64,000 bases of DNA from an uncultured Collinsella sp. (lineage in GTDB: Bacteria; Actinomycetota; Coriobacteriia; Coriobacteriales; Coriobacteriaceae): the NCBI GenBank assembly GCA_934621295.1, contig CAKTVB010000005.1, positions 47,599 to 111,598 of the forward strand, in the 5' to 3' direction. Positions 33,853 through 41,738 of this stretch are shown one piece after another (positions within the stretch are counted from its first letter, which is position 1; the number at the start of each line of letters is the position of its first letter). The translations under genes were made by a program, and so were the position numbers. A model generated the notes under the pieces. The model was not told the origin of the DNA. It saw only the letters and a list, made by a program, of their open reading frames with translations, and made no database searches.

Positions 33853-35196
33853 GTGACTGAACCCGTGAACACAACACTCGGCGGCGCCCGTGCGCTTCTG
33901 CGCCGCTTGGTCGTTGCCTGCGCCCTTGCGGCATGTGCTTTAGGCTGCGGCGCCGTTTTGGCCCCCGCGCCTGCCTGCGCCCTTGAGGTGCAAAAGCTCA
34001 CCGCGCAGCCCAATGCCGATGCCGGCAGTGATGTCCTGGGCGGCAAGGAGACGCGCCTGACCTGGGAGTTCCAGGCCGATGACGATGAGGCCCTCACCGG
34101 CTTTACCGTTACCCTTCCACAGGGGACCGAGTTTTCCACTGAGGATGCGCGCGTGACCATCCTGTCCGGCGAGGACCTGATGGACCGCACCTTCGTGAAG
34201 CCTAAGTACGGCGTCGACGGCCAGACGGTGAAGGCAACCTTCCCCGAGGCAACCGAGGCGGGCAAGTACTTCCGTCTGGAGCTTTACCATGTGGTCTTTC
34301 CTGCACAGGGCGGCAGCGAGCAGCTGAGTGCAACCTATGAGCTTGCCGATGGTACCGAGAAGGACGTATCGAACATCCCCGCTCTCACCATCAAGGGCAC
34401 CACAGCGCTTGACCAGCTTGAGTCGTTCCTCGAGGAGCAGCCTTGGGTTGAGGCGTGGAACTCCAATCGCTTCATGCGCCTGTTCCTCAACCCGCTCATC
34501 ATCGTCTCCAGCTTGCCCATTGTGTTCTCGGGCTTTTTGATGGCTCTTGCCATCGTGCTCGTGGCGTTTCCGCTGGCTATTCCCTTTGGCTTTATCCTTT
34601 CGCTTATGCGCATCTCCAACTCGCGCATCCTGCACGGCGTCTCGGGGTTCTATATCAATATCATCCGCGGTACGCCGGCGTTCTTGCAGATCTACATCGC
34701 GTTTTTCGGCCTGCCGCTTGCTGGCGTGAACATCGGTAACTATCCGCTGGGCGTTATCGTGATGGCTATGAACTCGGCGGCCTACCTGTGCGAGATCTTC
34801 CGCGCAGGCATCCAGTCCATCCCGCCGGGACAAAACGAGGCGGCTCGTTCCCTTGGCATGAATCGCATGCAGACGATGCTCTATGTCATCATTCCGCAGA
34901 CGTTCCGCAATGTCTTGCCCACGCTTACCAGCGAGTTTATCTTGCTGTACAAGGATACGTCGCTGCTCGCCGCCGTGGGTGTGATGGAGATCGTCATGTA
35001 CGCCAAGACGATCGTCGCCACCACCGGCTCTATCACTCCGTATGTGGTGGCAGCCCTGTTCTACCTGCTGGTCACTTTGCCGCTTACGCGCGTGGTGAGC
35101 GGTTTGGAGAACAGGCTTGCGGGCAAGACGCCTTCCAAGAAGAATTCCCCCAAGGGCACCCGTGGCAAGGTGAAGGCCGCTGACGCGACCCTTTAG
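33853..35196 (+). CDS. Amino-acid ABC permease with an N-terminal extracytoplasmic domain
   Basis: A 447-residue fusion. A signal-like segment (to about residue 44, ending APACA) is followed by an extracytoplasmic beta-rich domain of about 150 residues (45-195) that I do not recognise. It contains TRLTWEFQADDDEALTGFTVTLPQGTEF-type sequence like a shell or adhesion domain. A normal HisM/GlnP-type permease of 220 residues follows, with the loop EAARSLGMNRMQTMLYVIIPQ. GTG 33853 is used because AAGGAG lies 7 nt upstream. It is in an operon between the binding protein and the ATPase. A permease with its own surface domain is uncommon. Confidence 0.9.
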   Translation: MTEPVNTTLGGARALLRRLVVACALAACALGCGAVLAPAPACALEVQKLTAQPNADAGSDVLGGKETRLTWEFQADDDEALTGFTVTLPQGTEFSTEDARVTILSGEDLMDRTFVKPKYGVDGQTVKATFPEATEAGKYFRLELYHVVFPAQGGSEQLSATYELADGTEKDVSNIPALTIKGTTALDQLESFLEEQPWVEAWNSNRFMRLFLNPLIIVSSLPIVFSGFLMALAIVLVAFPLAIPFGFILSLMRISNSRILHGVSGFYINIIRGTPAFLQIYIAFFGLPLAGVNIGNYPLGVIVMAMNSAAYLCEIFRAGIQSIPPGQNEAARSLGMNRMQTMLYVIIPQTFRNVLPTLTSEFILLYKDTSLLAAVGVMEIVMYAKTIVATTGSITPYVVAALFYLLVTLPLTRVVSGLENRLAGKTPSKKNSPKGTRGKVKAADATL

Positions 35197-35217
35197 GACC
35201 GAAAAGGAGATCTATCT

Positions 35218-35991
35218 ATGAGTGAGAACAACGAGGTCCAGGAGGGCATCACGGCTGAGGATGACGTGATCGTTCGCATTAAGGGCTTGCATAAGAGCTA
35301 CGACGACCTGGAGGTTCTGCGCGGTATCGACATCGACGTGCACCGCGGCGAGGTTGTGGTCGTGCTTGGCCCTTCCGGTTCCGGAAAGTCGACCATGCTG
35401 CGCTGCGTCAACCTGCTCGAGAAGCCCACGGGCGGTCAGATTATCTTCGAAGGCACCGACATCACGGCCAAGGGCGTGGATATCAACGGCGTGCGCGCCA
35501 AGTTGGGCATGGTGTTCCAGCAGTTCAACCTGTTCCCGCATCTTTCGGTCAAGAAGAACGTCATGATCGCCCAGCAAAAGGTGCTCAAGCGTTCCAAAGA
35601 GGAGGCCGAGAAGATCGCTATCCAGGAGCTGGAGAAGGTCGGTTTGGGTGACCGCGTGGACTTCATGCCAAGCCAGCTTTCGGGCGGTCAGCAGCAGCGC
35701 GTTGCCATCGCCCGCGCTTTGGCCATGAACCCGCACGTGATGCTGTTTGACGAGGCCACGAGTGCGCTGGACCCCGAGCTGGTACGCGACGTCCTTGCTG
35801 TTATGCGCGACCTTGCCCAGGGCGGTATGACCATGATCGTGGTCACGCATGAGATGAAGTTCGCGCGCGACGTTGCCGACCGCGTTATTTTCATGGACGG
35901 CGGCGTGGTTGTCGAGCAGGGCACCCCGGCGGAGGTCTTTGACCACCCCAAGTCCGAGCGCACCCGCGAATTCCTCGGCCACATCTCCTAA
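35218..35991 (+). CDS. Amino-acid ABC transporter ATPase (GlnQ type)
   Basis: A 257-residue ATPase with Walker A GPSGSGKST, Q-loop MVFQQFNLFPHLSV, signature LSGGQQQRVAIARAL, Walker B VMLFDEATSALDPE and H-loop VVTHEM. The first 20 residues are an acidic extension. It follows the permease by 21 nt with an AAGGAG box. It completes the importer encoded at 32.9-36.0 kb and may also power the ATPase-less importer at 1.7-3.3 kb. A palindromic repeat begins 1 nt after its stop codon. Confidence 0.95.
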   Translation: MSENNEVQEGITAEDDVIVRIKGLHKSYDDLEVLRGIDIDVHRGEVVVVLGPSGSGKSTMLRCVNLLEKPTGGQIIFEGTDITAKGVDINGVRAKLGMVFQQFNLFPHLSVKKNVMIAQQKVLKRSKEEAEKIAIQELEKVGLGDRVDFMPSQLSGGQQQRVAIARALAMNPHVMLFDEATSALDPELVRDVLAVMRDLAQGGMTMIVVTHEMKFARDVADRVIFMDGGVVVEQGTPAEVFDHPKSERTREFLGHIS

Positions 35992-35992
35992 C

Positions 35993-36024
35993 GTGACAAA
36001 AAGTCGACAGGTTTATTTTGTCAC
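35993..36024. repeat. Palindromic intergenic repeat copy 2 (reverse orientation)
   Basis: GTGACAAAA and TTTTGTCAC are perfect 9-bp arms around AGTCGACAGGTTTA, the reverse complement of the shared core. The 3' flank (36025-36045) matches the 5' flank of copy 1. It starts 1 nt after the stop codon of the ATPase gene. Confidence 0.92.
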
Positions 36025-36061
36025 ATCTTCACAGTTCCTTCATATCATGGGATGTTGATGG

Positions 36062-36105
36062 CGCGTTCCCGTTGAGGTCGATCCTCGGCGGGGCGCGTTT
36101 TTCTT
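36062..36105 (+). terminator. Probable terminator of the amino-acid ABC operon
   Basis: Nested pairs CGCG..CGCG, CCCG..CGGG and GAGG..CCTC are followed by TTTTTC. Confidence 0.6.
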
Positions 36106-36174
36106 CCGATTAGAGGTTGTGTCCGGATGGCATGCTACTTTGATGTCAGTTACAAAACGAGCGTAAGGATTACC

Positions 36175-36978
36175 GTGTTTAGCATTGAAGAGAACCTGTT
36201 TGATTTTGCATTTTGCCCCATGCCCGCTTTTGCCTATCTGAGTGAGCTTGCCGCTCCCGAGGATTGGGGCGAAAACGATCGCGTGCTCAAGAACTATCTG
36301 ACGTTTACGTTCAAGCGTGCTGTCCATCTGTACAACAAGGCGGTAGAGGTGGGGGAAGGCTGCTCTGCCTTGGTCTTTCAGCATGACTGCTGCCTGATGG
36401 ATACAGGTCTGTTTACGGAGCGTTTCGAGCCCATCTACGTGCTGTTTGAGCCCAATGAGCGACCGGATGCCCGCCAGCAGTGGTTCCTCAAGGGCTTTTA
36501 TAAGGCGAGCGACCCGCGTCTGATCGAGTTCAGCGTGCTTCCCGATCGCGTGCACTTTAGCGAGAACCCTGCCGACTTCGTGTTTGATTATCGTCTTGAG
36601 GTACGGACCAATATCGACCATATCTTGGGCGATGCCGAGAATCTCTCGCGCATACCGGAGCAACTCAAGGGCGATGACAAGGCGTTTTTGCTGCGCCACG
36701 CATTTGAGGGTGCCGTCATGGAGGCGAGTCGTAGGGCCGCTGCGAATTACACCATCGCCGTGCCGCAGTACTATAACGGCAGGATTCAGCTGCTGCTGCC
36801 GCTGTGCCTGACGGGGGATACCCCGGAGCTAGCTCTCACCATTCAGCGCGAGGACGGTTACTATTCTGCTCGCACGTGCCTGACGCTTGATATGGCGTAC
36901 AACAACGCTCGTCTGATCTGCCGTCCCGAGGCGCCCTGGATCAAGGACGCTGCTTGCTCTGATGAGTGTACTGGCTAG
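36175..36978 (+). CDS. DUF3825 domain protein
   Basis: A 267-residue protein whose C-terminal third (AVPQYYNGRIQLLLPLCL, TLDMAYNNARLICRPEAPWI) matches the DUF3825 family as I remember it. Family members occur widely in bacteria and sometimes with RNA- or nucleotide-linked proteins, but no activity is established. The N-terminal half carries LFDFAFCPMPAFAYLSELAAPEDWG. GTG 36175 is chosen because AAGGA lies 5 nt upstream; ATG 36127 would add 16 residues of no clear homology. It is monocistronic and ends near a strong hairpin. Confidence 0.8.
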   Translation: MFSIEENLFDFAFCPMPAFAYLSELAAPEDWGENDRVLKNYLTFTFKRAVHLYNKAVEVGEGCSALVFQHDCCLMDTGLFTERFEPIYVLFEPNERPDARQQWFLKGFYKASDPRLIEFSVLPDRVHFSENPADFVFDYRLEVRTNIDHILGDAENLSRIPEQLKGDDKAFLLRHAFEGAVMEASRRAAANYTIAVPQYYNGRIQLLLPLCLTGDTPELALTIQREDGYYSARTCLTLDMAYNNARLICRPEAPWIKDAACSDECTG

Positions 36979-37015
36979 CGGCTGCGGCCTGGTGGTTTGA
37001 GCCGAAGGATGACGA

Positions 37016-37048
37016 CGCCCCCGCCGAGATTGATTCTCGGCGGGGGCG
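37016..37048. terminator. Hairpin between convergent DUF3825 and alcohol dehydrogenase genes
   Basis: A perfect 14-bp GC-rich stem, 37016-37029 with 37035-37048 (CGCCCCCGCCGAGA). Runs of T are short on both sides, so termination is likely but not certain. Confidence 0.6.
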
Positions 37049-37137
37049 CGTTGCGTTTGGGGTCATGTGCGCACCAGGGCCGGGGCGTGCTCCGGTGCGA
37101 TGCGCGTCGTTGCGATTTCCACTTGCGATAAGCAGGG

Positions 37138-37197
37138 CGGCGCGTATGGCAGCGGGGCGGCGCGGGTGGCAACGGGGCGGCGCGGGCGACAACGGGT
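37138..37197. repeat. Three tandem 20-nt GC-rich repeats
   Basis: Units start at 37138, 37158 and 37178 with consensus CGGCGCGggtGgCAaCGGGG. They lie just after the stop codon of the minus-strand alcohol dehydrogenase gene. Slippage could change the copy number. Confidence 0.85.
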
Positions 37198-37216
37198 GGC
37201 GCGGTCGGGCTTCTGG

Positions 37217-38443
37217 TTAGAGCGCGGACTCGTAAATCGCGCGGGCATCGTCCAGCGTGAGCTTCTTGAAGTTGCCGAACACCTCGCCACGCGTAATCTT
37301 GAGGCCCGGCAGCAGGCTATCGATGTCCTCGGGCTTCATGCCAAACTCCGAGAGCGTGCGCGGCATGCCGAGGGAGCAGAAGAACTCCTGAAGTTCGTTG
37401 ATGGTCTCCAGCACAGCATCTTCGATGGCCTGCTCGGGCGTGACATCTACGCCGTCTGCCTCGGGGTCTACTGGCTCGATGCCAAAGATTTGGCGACCAA
37501 ACTCCAGGAAGCGCTCGGGGTGCTCGCGCCACACATAGCGCATCCATGCGGGGAAGATCACGGCGAGGCCGGCGCCATGGGTGATCTTCACGTCAAAGGC
37601 CGAGAGCTCGTGCTCCATGCCATGGCAGCTCCAGTCGCCGTCGCGGCCACCGGCACATCCCAGGCCCAGGCCTGCGATGCCGTTGTGGGCGAGGGTGCCT
37701 GCCCACATGATGTTGGCGCGTGCATCGTAGTCCTGCGGATCCTCCATTACGCGTGGTGCTGCGTCCATGATGGCGCGAATCAGGCCGCAGGCGATGTTGT
37801 CGGTAACGGGAACTGCGGGCTGGCCGGAGAAAAAGCGCTCCATGATGTGGGCGCACATATCCGTGATGCCTGCTGCAGTCTGATAGGGCGGCAGGGTGAA
37901 AGTGAGCTCGGGATCCATGAAGGCCATGACGGGGCGGTTGAGATCGGTGTTGCAGCCGCATTTGAGGTGCTCGGCATCGTTGCTGATGACGCATGAGTTA
38001 GATGCCTCGGAGCCCGATGCGGGGAGGGTGAGCACGCAGGCGACGTCTACGCGCTTCGTCGGCGTCGCGCGCTTGCGGAAGAAATCCCAGACATCGCCGT
38101 CATAGGGAATGCCCATGGCGATGGCCTTGGCGCAATCGATAGCGCTGCCGCCGCCCACGGGCAAGATCAGGTCGACGTTTGCTTCGCGTGCGATGCGCAT
38201 GCCTTCGCGAACCGAGGAGATCTCGGGGTTGGGACGCACTCCGCCAAGTTCGACATGCATGATGTTTGCAGCGTCGAGTGAGGCCTTGACGCGGTCGAGC
38301 GTTCCGGTGCGCACCACGGAACCAGTGCCGTAGACTAGCAGCGCCGAGGTGTAGCCGGCCGCTGCGACGTGCTCTCCCACGTGGTCGGTCATTTTGCGGC
38401 CAAACATGATGCGCGTTGGCGAATAGAAGGAAAAATCGTTCAT
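37217..38443 (-). CDS. Iron-containing alcohol dehydrogenase
   Basis: A 408-residue group III (iron) alcohol dehydrogenase, close to the butanol dehydrogenase/YqhD group. The NAD(P) motif VGGGSAIDCAKAIA is near residue 97, and metal-ligand motifs include ITDMCAHIMERFF and GDWSCHGMEHELSAFDVKITHGAGLAVIFPAWM (two His in the GMEHELSA and THGAGL segments). It should reduce aldehydes to alcohols with NAD(P)H during fermentation. The ATG follows a GAAAGGGCG box. It is monocistronic, with the repeat pair and flavodoxin gene upstream in the same strand orientation. Confidence 0.94.
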   Translation of the reverse strand: MNDFSFYSPTRIMFGRKMTDHVGEHVAAAGYTSALLVYGTGSVVRTGTLDRVKASLDAANIMHVELGGVRPNPEISSVREGMRIAREANVDLILPVGGGSAIDCAKAIAMGIPYDGDVWDFFRKRATPTKRVDVACVLTLPASGSEASNSCVISNDAEHLKCGCNTDLNRPVMAFMDPELTFTLPPYQTAAGITDMCAHIMERFFSGQPAVPVTDNIACGLIRAIMDAAPRVMEDPQDYDARANIMWAGTLAHNGIAGLGLGCAGGRDGDWSCHGMEHELSAFDVKITHGAGLAVIFPAWMRYVWREHPERFLEFGRQIFGIEPVDPEADGVDVTPEQAIEDAVLETINELQEFFCSLGMPRTLSEFGMKPEDIDSLLPGLKITRGEVFGNFKKLTLDDARAIYESAL

Positions 38444-38607
38444 GGAACGCCCTTTCTCGATAGTGTCGTGGCGACATCAACTATAGCGCCCGCCGATGGG
38501 GTCGACGGGCGTTGTTTGGGCGGTGACGCAAATTTGTTGAGGTGGGGCGCTCGGCAGTTGCGCACATGCCGCTGCCGGACGGTTTGAGTTTTTCAGTAGA
38601 CGGCAAA

Positions 38608-38643
38608 ATGTGACAGATTAAACCTGAGGACTTTTTGTCACAT
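38608..38643. repeat. Palindromic intergenic repeat copy 3 (first of a pair)
   Basis: ATGTGACA and TGTCACAT form the arms; the core is TTAAACCTGAGGAC, with AGG replacing TCG of the other copies. It is preceded by GGCAAA, as is copy 5. It lies 50 nt before copy 4 in the same orientation. Confidence 0.9.
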
Positions 38644-38693
38644 AGGCTTCTAGCTGGTAGTTTATTAGGCGAATCCAATCAGTGAACGGTCGG

Positions 38694-38728
38694 ATGTGAC
38701 AAAATAAACCTGTCGTTTTGCTGTCACG
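38694..38728. repeat. Palindromic intergenic repeat copy 4 (second of a pair)
   Basis: GTGACA and TGTCAC arms enclose AAATAAACCTGTCGTTTTGC. It ends 4 nt before the flavodoxin stop codon. Confidence 0.9.
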
Positions 38729-38731
38729 CTG

Positions 38732-39151
38732 CTAGGCGAGTTGGGCGCCGAGGGCCTGGCACGCGGCAATGCCGTCGTCATCGGGCTCCTCGTTGATGAT
38801 GAGGGAGTCGATAACGTTGACACCGGCCTCCTCGGCATTTTCTTTCCAAGCGTCCATCCACTCGCCGCTACCCCAGCCGTAGGAGCCGAAGAGCGCGACC
38901 TTCTTGTCGCCCAGGCTGCCCTTAACTTCATCCCACATGGGCAAAAACTCGCTGTCTTCAAGCTCCTCTGCGCCCATGGCGGGGCAACCAAAGGCATAGG
39001 CGTCGTATTCCTCGGCTGCGGAGAGGGAAAAATCGGCGGCTTGAATCTGGGCGACGGTTGCGCCCTTCGCCTCGGCCCCCTCGGCCACTGCGGCCGCCAT
39101 CGCCTCGGTGTTGCCGCTGCCGGTCCAGTACACTACTGCTACCTTGCTCAT
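38732..39151 (-). CDS. Short-chain flavodoxin
   Basis: A 139-residue flavodoxin that carries FMN and shuttles low-potential electrons in the cytosol. The phosphate loop is WTGSGNTE near residue 9. FGCPAMGAEELEDSEF and FGSYGWGSGEWMDAW provide the two isoalloxazine loops. ATG 39151 follows AAAGGAG; an upstream in-frame start adds a non-homologous stretch. It lies 40 nt downstream of the DUF3793 gene in the same strand orientation, a pairing I know from other anaerobes, so the two probably form one transcript under an iron-type promoter. Confidence 0.93.
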   Translation of the reverse strand: MSKVAVVYWTGSGNTEAMAAAVAEGAEAKGATVAQIQAADFSLSAAEEYDAYAFGCPAMGAEELEDSEFLPMWDEVKGSLGDKKVALFGSYGWGSGEWMDAWKENAEEAGVNVIDSLIINEEPDDDGIAACQALGAQLA

Positions 39152-39191
39152 GTTGAACTCCTTTGTTCGATCGATGCCCGGATGGGCAGGA

Positions 39192-39911
39192 TTACCGTTG
39201 TGCGTGCTGTGGGTGCATTGCATTGCGCCCGTTTACCGTGAGGCAGCGAAGGCCTTGTCCGCATTGATATGCGCGGGCGTATATGCGTGCGCAGCGTCGG
39301 TAACGGGCAAACGTCTGCCTGGCTTGGGTTTGGTTGGCGTATACCTTCCAAGGGCCAACTTCGAGGTAGTTTTGCCCGCGGTTTTCGATGAAGCCGATTA
39401 CGTCTTCGTAGGGATAGCCCAGGAAAAAGCCGATTTCGTGTGGAAACTCACTTCGGCAGGCGCGATTGCTGCAGGGACAGGGCTTGCTTCCGTCGTGTGC
39501 TCGCTCGGCATTAGTTCTTGGACGATCCTGCAGGCGACGTGCCAGCTCATCGAGGCATGCCTCAAGATCGCCGATGCGATACCCTTCGCCTCCAAGCGGA
39601 CGCGCTGCGCGTCGATCGAGAAGATAGGCTGCAAGTTCGCAGGGGCGGTACACGTAGACGAGGGCTCCGCAGCGCTTCCAGGCCAGAATGCGGATCGCGA
39701 CCCCGGCGCTTGAAACTTGGCGCTGGCAATATCTCGCTGCTTCGAGGAAGGCCCGTCTGCGCGCGTTTGCCCCGTCTTGGTCCGAAGGCGTCTGTGCCGT
39801 GAACGAGCCGGGGAAGGTGAACAGGCTGGCGGGCTTCAGCGCCGCCAGAGTGGGGGAGCAGTTGCGCACGATGGCCTGTTCAAGTGCCTGGACATCGATG
39901 GGCCATGTCAT
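39192..39911 (-). CDS. DUF3793 family protein
   Basis: A 239-residue protein of the DUF3793 family. The diagnostic C-terminal block is FPHEIGFFLGYPYEDVIGFIENRG followed by WKVYANQTQARQTFARYRRC. In the middle lies LVYVYRPCELAAYLL. The function is unknown; in anaerobes it often sits next to flavodoxin or ferrous-iron genes, which suggests a part in iron or heme-related metabolism (inference). ATG 39911 has GAGGAG upstream. It is cotranscribed with flavodoxin and divergent from the HMA-domain gene, with AT-rich inverted boxes in the shared 280-nt promoter region. Confidence 0.85.
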   Translation of the reverse strand: MTWPIDVQALEQAIVRNCSPTLAALKPASLFTFPGSFTAQTPSDQDGANARRRAFLEAARYCQRQVSSAGVAIRILAWKRCGALVYVYRPCELAAYLLDRRAARPLGGEGYRIGDLEACLDELARRLQDRPRTNAERAHDGSKPCPCSNRACRSEFPHEIGFFLGYPYEDVIGFIENRGQNYLEVGPWKVYANQTQARQTFARYRRCARIYARAYQCGQGLRCLTVNGRNAMHPQHAQR

Positions 39912-39964
39912 AGCGTTCTCCTCTCGTGGTTTCGCCTCGCCGTGGGGAGCAGCGGGTTGTTGCC

Positions 39965-40045
39965 ATAAGTTAACTATGGGGAACTTATAGCCTTGCGGCG
40001 TCGCGGTCAAGAGAAAAAGTCAACTTAATTAAACTTATATGTTGA
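39965..40045. promoter_or_regulatory. AT-rich ATAAGTT/AACTTAT boxes in a divergent promoter region
   Basis: ATAAGTT at 39965-39971 and AACTTAT at 39982-39988 form a perfect inverted repeat with a 10-nt spacer. Further AACTTA copies lie at 40022-40027 and 40032-40037, framed by TCAAC and GTTGA. They stand out from the GC-rich surroundings and lie between the DUF3793-flavodoxin unit and the HMA gene. A metal-dependent repressor of the Fur or DtxR type is a reasonable guess. Confidence 0.55.
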
Positions 40046-40191
40046 GCAATGGCTCTCGCCCCGGGCGGGGTATAGTCGGCGACGCGTGAGCTCGGGGGGG
40101 GTGTCCCGCCGCGGTCGGCACGGGCGCGCTCGTGCTAGTCGACAACGCATAGGCACGGGGAGATGTCTACCAACAAGAAAGGCGCATTATC

Positions 40192-40563
40192 ATGCCCATA
40201 TCTACCATCATCGTTGTGATTATCATTGCCGTGGGACTCTTTTTCGGTTTCTCGCGCATCGTTGCCAGCTTTTCGGGCAAGAGCTGCTGCTCGGATGGGC
40301 AGAAGCGTGCGCGTGTTAAGAAGGCCATCGTGGCCGATACCGACGCCTCTCACTATCCGTATCAAGCAAATTTCCTCATCGGCGGTATGAGTTGCGAGGG
40401 TTGCGCACAAAACGTTGCTAATGCCTTGAATGCCGTCGAGGGAACTTGGGCTACGGTTGACCTTGAGAGCCGCATCGCCACGGTTCGATCGAAGGCTCCG
40501 ATTGACCAGCAGGTTCTTTCTGCCGCCGTGCGCGAAGCCGGCTACAACATCATGCAGCCGTAA
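40192..40563 (+). CDS. Small membrane protein with Cys-rich motif and HMA domain
   Basis: A 123-residue protein with three parts: an N-terminal membrane helix (ISTIIVVIIIAVGLFFGF), a linker with GKSCCSDG that recalls the Cys motif of FeoB-associated small proteins, and a heavy-metal-associated domain from about residue 60 with the metal site GMSCEGCAQNV. It would bind a soft metal such as copper, or pass metal to a membrane transporter. No P-type ATPase gene is nearby. ATG 40192 follows AAAGG. It is divergent from DUF3793 and shares the AT-rich boxes. Confidence 0.82.
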   Translation: MPISTIIVVIIIAVGLFFGFSRIVASFSGKSCCSDGQKRARVKKAIVADTDASHYPYQANFLIGGMSCEGCAQNVANALNAVEGTWATVDLESRIATVRSKAPIDQQVLSAAVREAGYNIMQP

Positions 40564-40727
40564 TGTTGCTGGCCGCGCGCGTGCTGCTGTGCTGCGGCTC
40601 AGGTGGGGCTCGGCGGTCTGCTCGGCGTGGCGGACGGTCGGCTCGGCGGGCAGTGGGACAAGGCAGGACGGCCGGAGCTCCGTTCTCGCTCCGCCCTCGG
40701 CAACTCGACATTTCGGCCAGTGGCAAA

Positions 40728-40763
40728 ATGTGACAGATTAAACCTGTCGACTATTTGTCACAT
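40728..40763. repeat. Palindromic intergenic repeat copy 5 (first of a pair)
   Basis: ATGTGACA and TGTCACAT arms enclose GATTAAACCTGTCGACTATT. GGCAAA precedes it, as in copy 3. It lies exactly 50 nt before copy 6. Confidence 0.92.
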
Positions 40764-40813
40764 CGGTATCTACCAGGGATTTGTCTGGACACTGTCAATC
40801 GGCGAACGGCTAG

Positions 40814-40849
40814 ATGTGACAAAATAAACCTGTCGACTTTTTGTCACAT
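40814..40849. repeat. Palindromic intergenic repeat copy 6 (second of a pair)
   Basis: ATGTGACAAAA and TTTTTGTCACAT form the longest perfect-type stem of the set around TAAACCTGTCGAC. Copies 5 and 6 fill most of the 342-nt gap between the HMA gene and the metallopeptidase gene, where no gene was seen. Confidence 0.93.
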
Positions 40850-40905
40850 GAGGGGTAAGGGGCTTTTGGGTACACTTCCTTAAATTTGAATTGAGGAGGA
40901 CGCAC

Positions 40906-41610
40906 ATGCCCTATTACGGATACGGTTACGGCTACGGAATGGATCCGCTTTACTTGCTCGTGGTGCTTGTCTCCACGGTCATCGGCCTTGCCGCCCAGGC
41001 GTATATCAAATCGACGTACGGCACCTGGTCAAACGTCAAGTCCGATGGCATCACCGGTGCCGAGGCGGCGCGTCGCATGCTCGATGCCAACGGCTGTCAA
41101 AACGTCGGCATCAAAAGCATCGGCGGTACCCTTACCGATAACTACAACCCTACCGACAACAACCTCTACCTCTCGCACGATAACCAGTATGGCGGGTCGG
41201 TCGCGAGCGTTGCCGTCGCTTGCCATGAGGCGGGCCACGCCGCTCAGCATGAGCAGGGCTACGCGATGATGAAGCTCCGTTCGGCCCTGGTGCCCGTCGT
41301 GAACCTCACCCAGAACGCTTGGACCATCGTCTTTATCCTCGGCGTTGCCTTGAATCTTGCGGGCCTGACCACGCTTGCTATCATGCTCTTCTCGTTCTCC
41401 GTTCTCTTCCAGGTCGTGACGCTTCCGGTCGAGATCGACGCGAGCCGTCGCGGCGTGCGCTATATTCAGGAATCGGGCATGAGCGCTCAGCAGGTGCGCG
41501 GCGCCAAGAAGGTGCTTACCGCGGCTGCGCTTACGTATGTGGCGGCGGCCCTTTCCTCGGTGATTCAGCTGCTCTATCTGCTTGCTCGCACCTCGCGTCG
41601 CAACGACTAA
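40906..41610 (+). CDS. YugP-type membrane zinc metallopeptidase
   Basis: A 234-residue membrane protein of the YugP neutral zinc metallopeptidase family. One helix near the N-terminus (LYLLVVLVSTVIGLAAQAY) is followed by the zinc motif HEAGH in VACHEAGHAAQHEQGYAMM, and then three further helices. A Tyr/Gly-rich start (PYYGYGYGYG) is typical of the family. ATG 40906 is chosen for the GAGGAGG box at 40892-40898. The target is unknown. xseA begins 128 nt downstream. Confidence 0.88.
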   Translation: MPYYGYGYGYGMDPLYLLVVLVSTVIGLAAQAYIKSTYGTWSNVKSDGITGAEAARRMLDANGCQNVGIKSIGGTLTDNYNPTDNNLYLSHDNQYGGSVASVAVACHEAGHAAQHEQGYAMMKLRSALVPVVNLTQNAWTIVFILGVALNLAGLTTLAIMLFSFSVLFQVVTLPVEIDASRRGVRYIQESGMSAQQVRGAKKVLTAAALTYVAAALSSVIQLLYLLARTSRRND

Positions 41611-41738
41611 TCCAAAGCCGATTGTTGCAATAATTTGAACCTGCGAATATCTATCGCGTCGTTCCTGTCCGGGCGGCGCGATAGACTTGTTATCTGATTG
41701 AATCGATGCTTGATATAACACAAGAGAGGGGGCTGATA

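Noticed and set aside
38608..40849. REPIN-type inverted pair
   Set aside because: The paired copies are in the same orientation, whereas REPINs are inverted, and no RAYT gene was seen in the window. A looser REP-like nature is kept as an open option.
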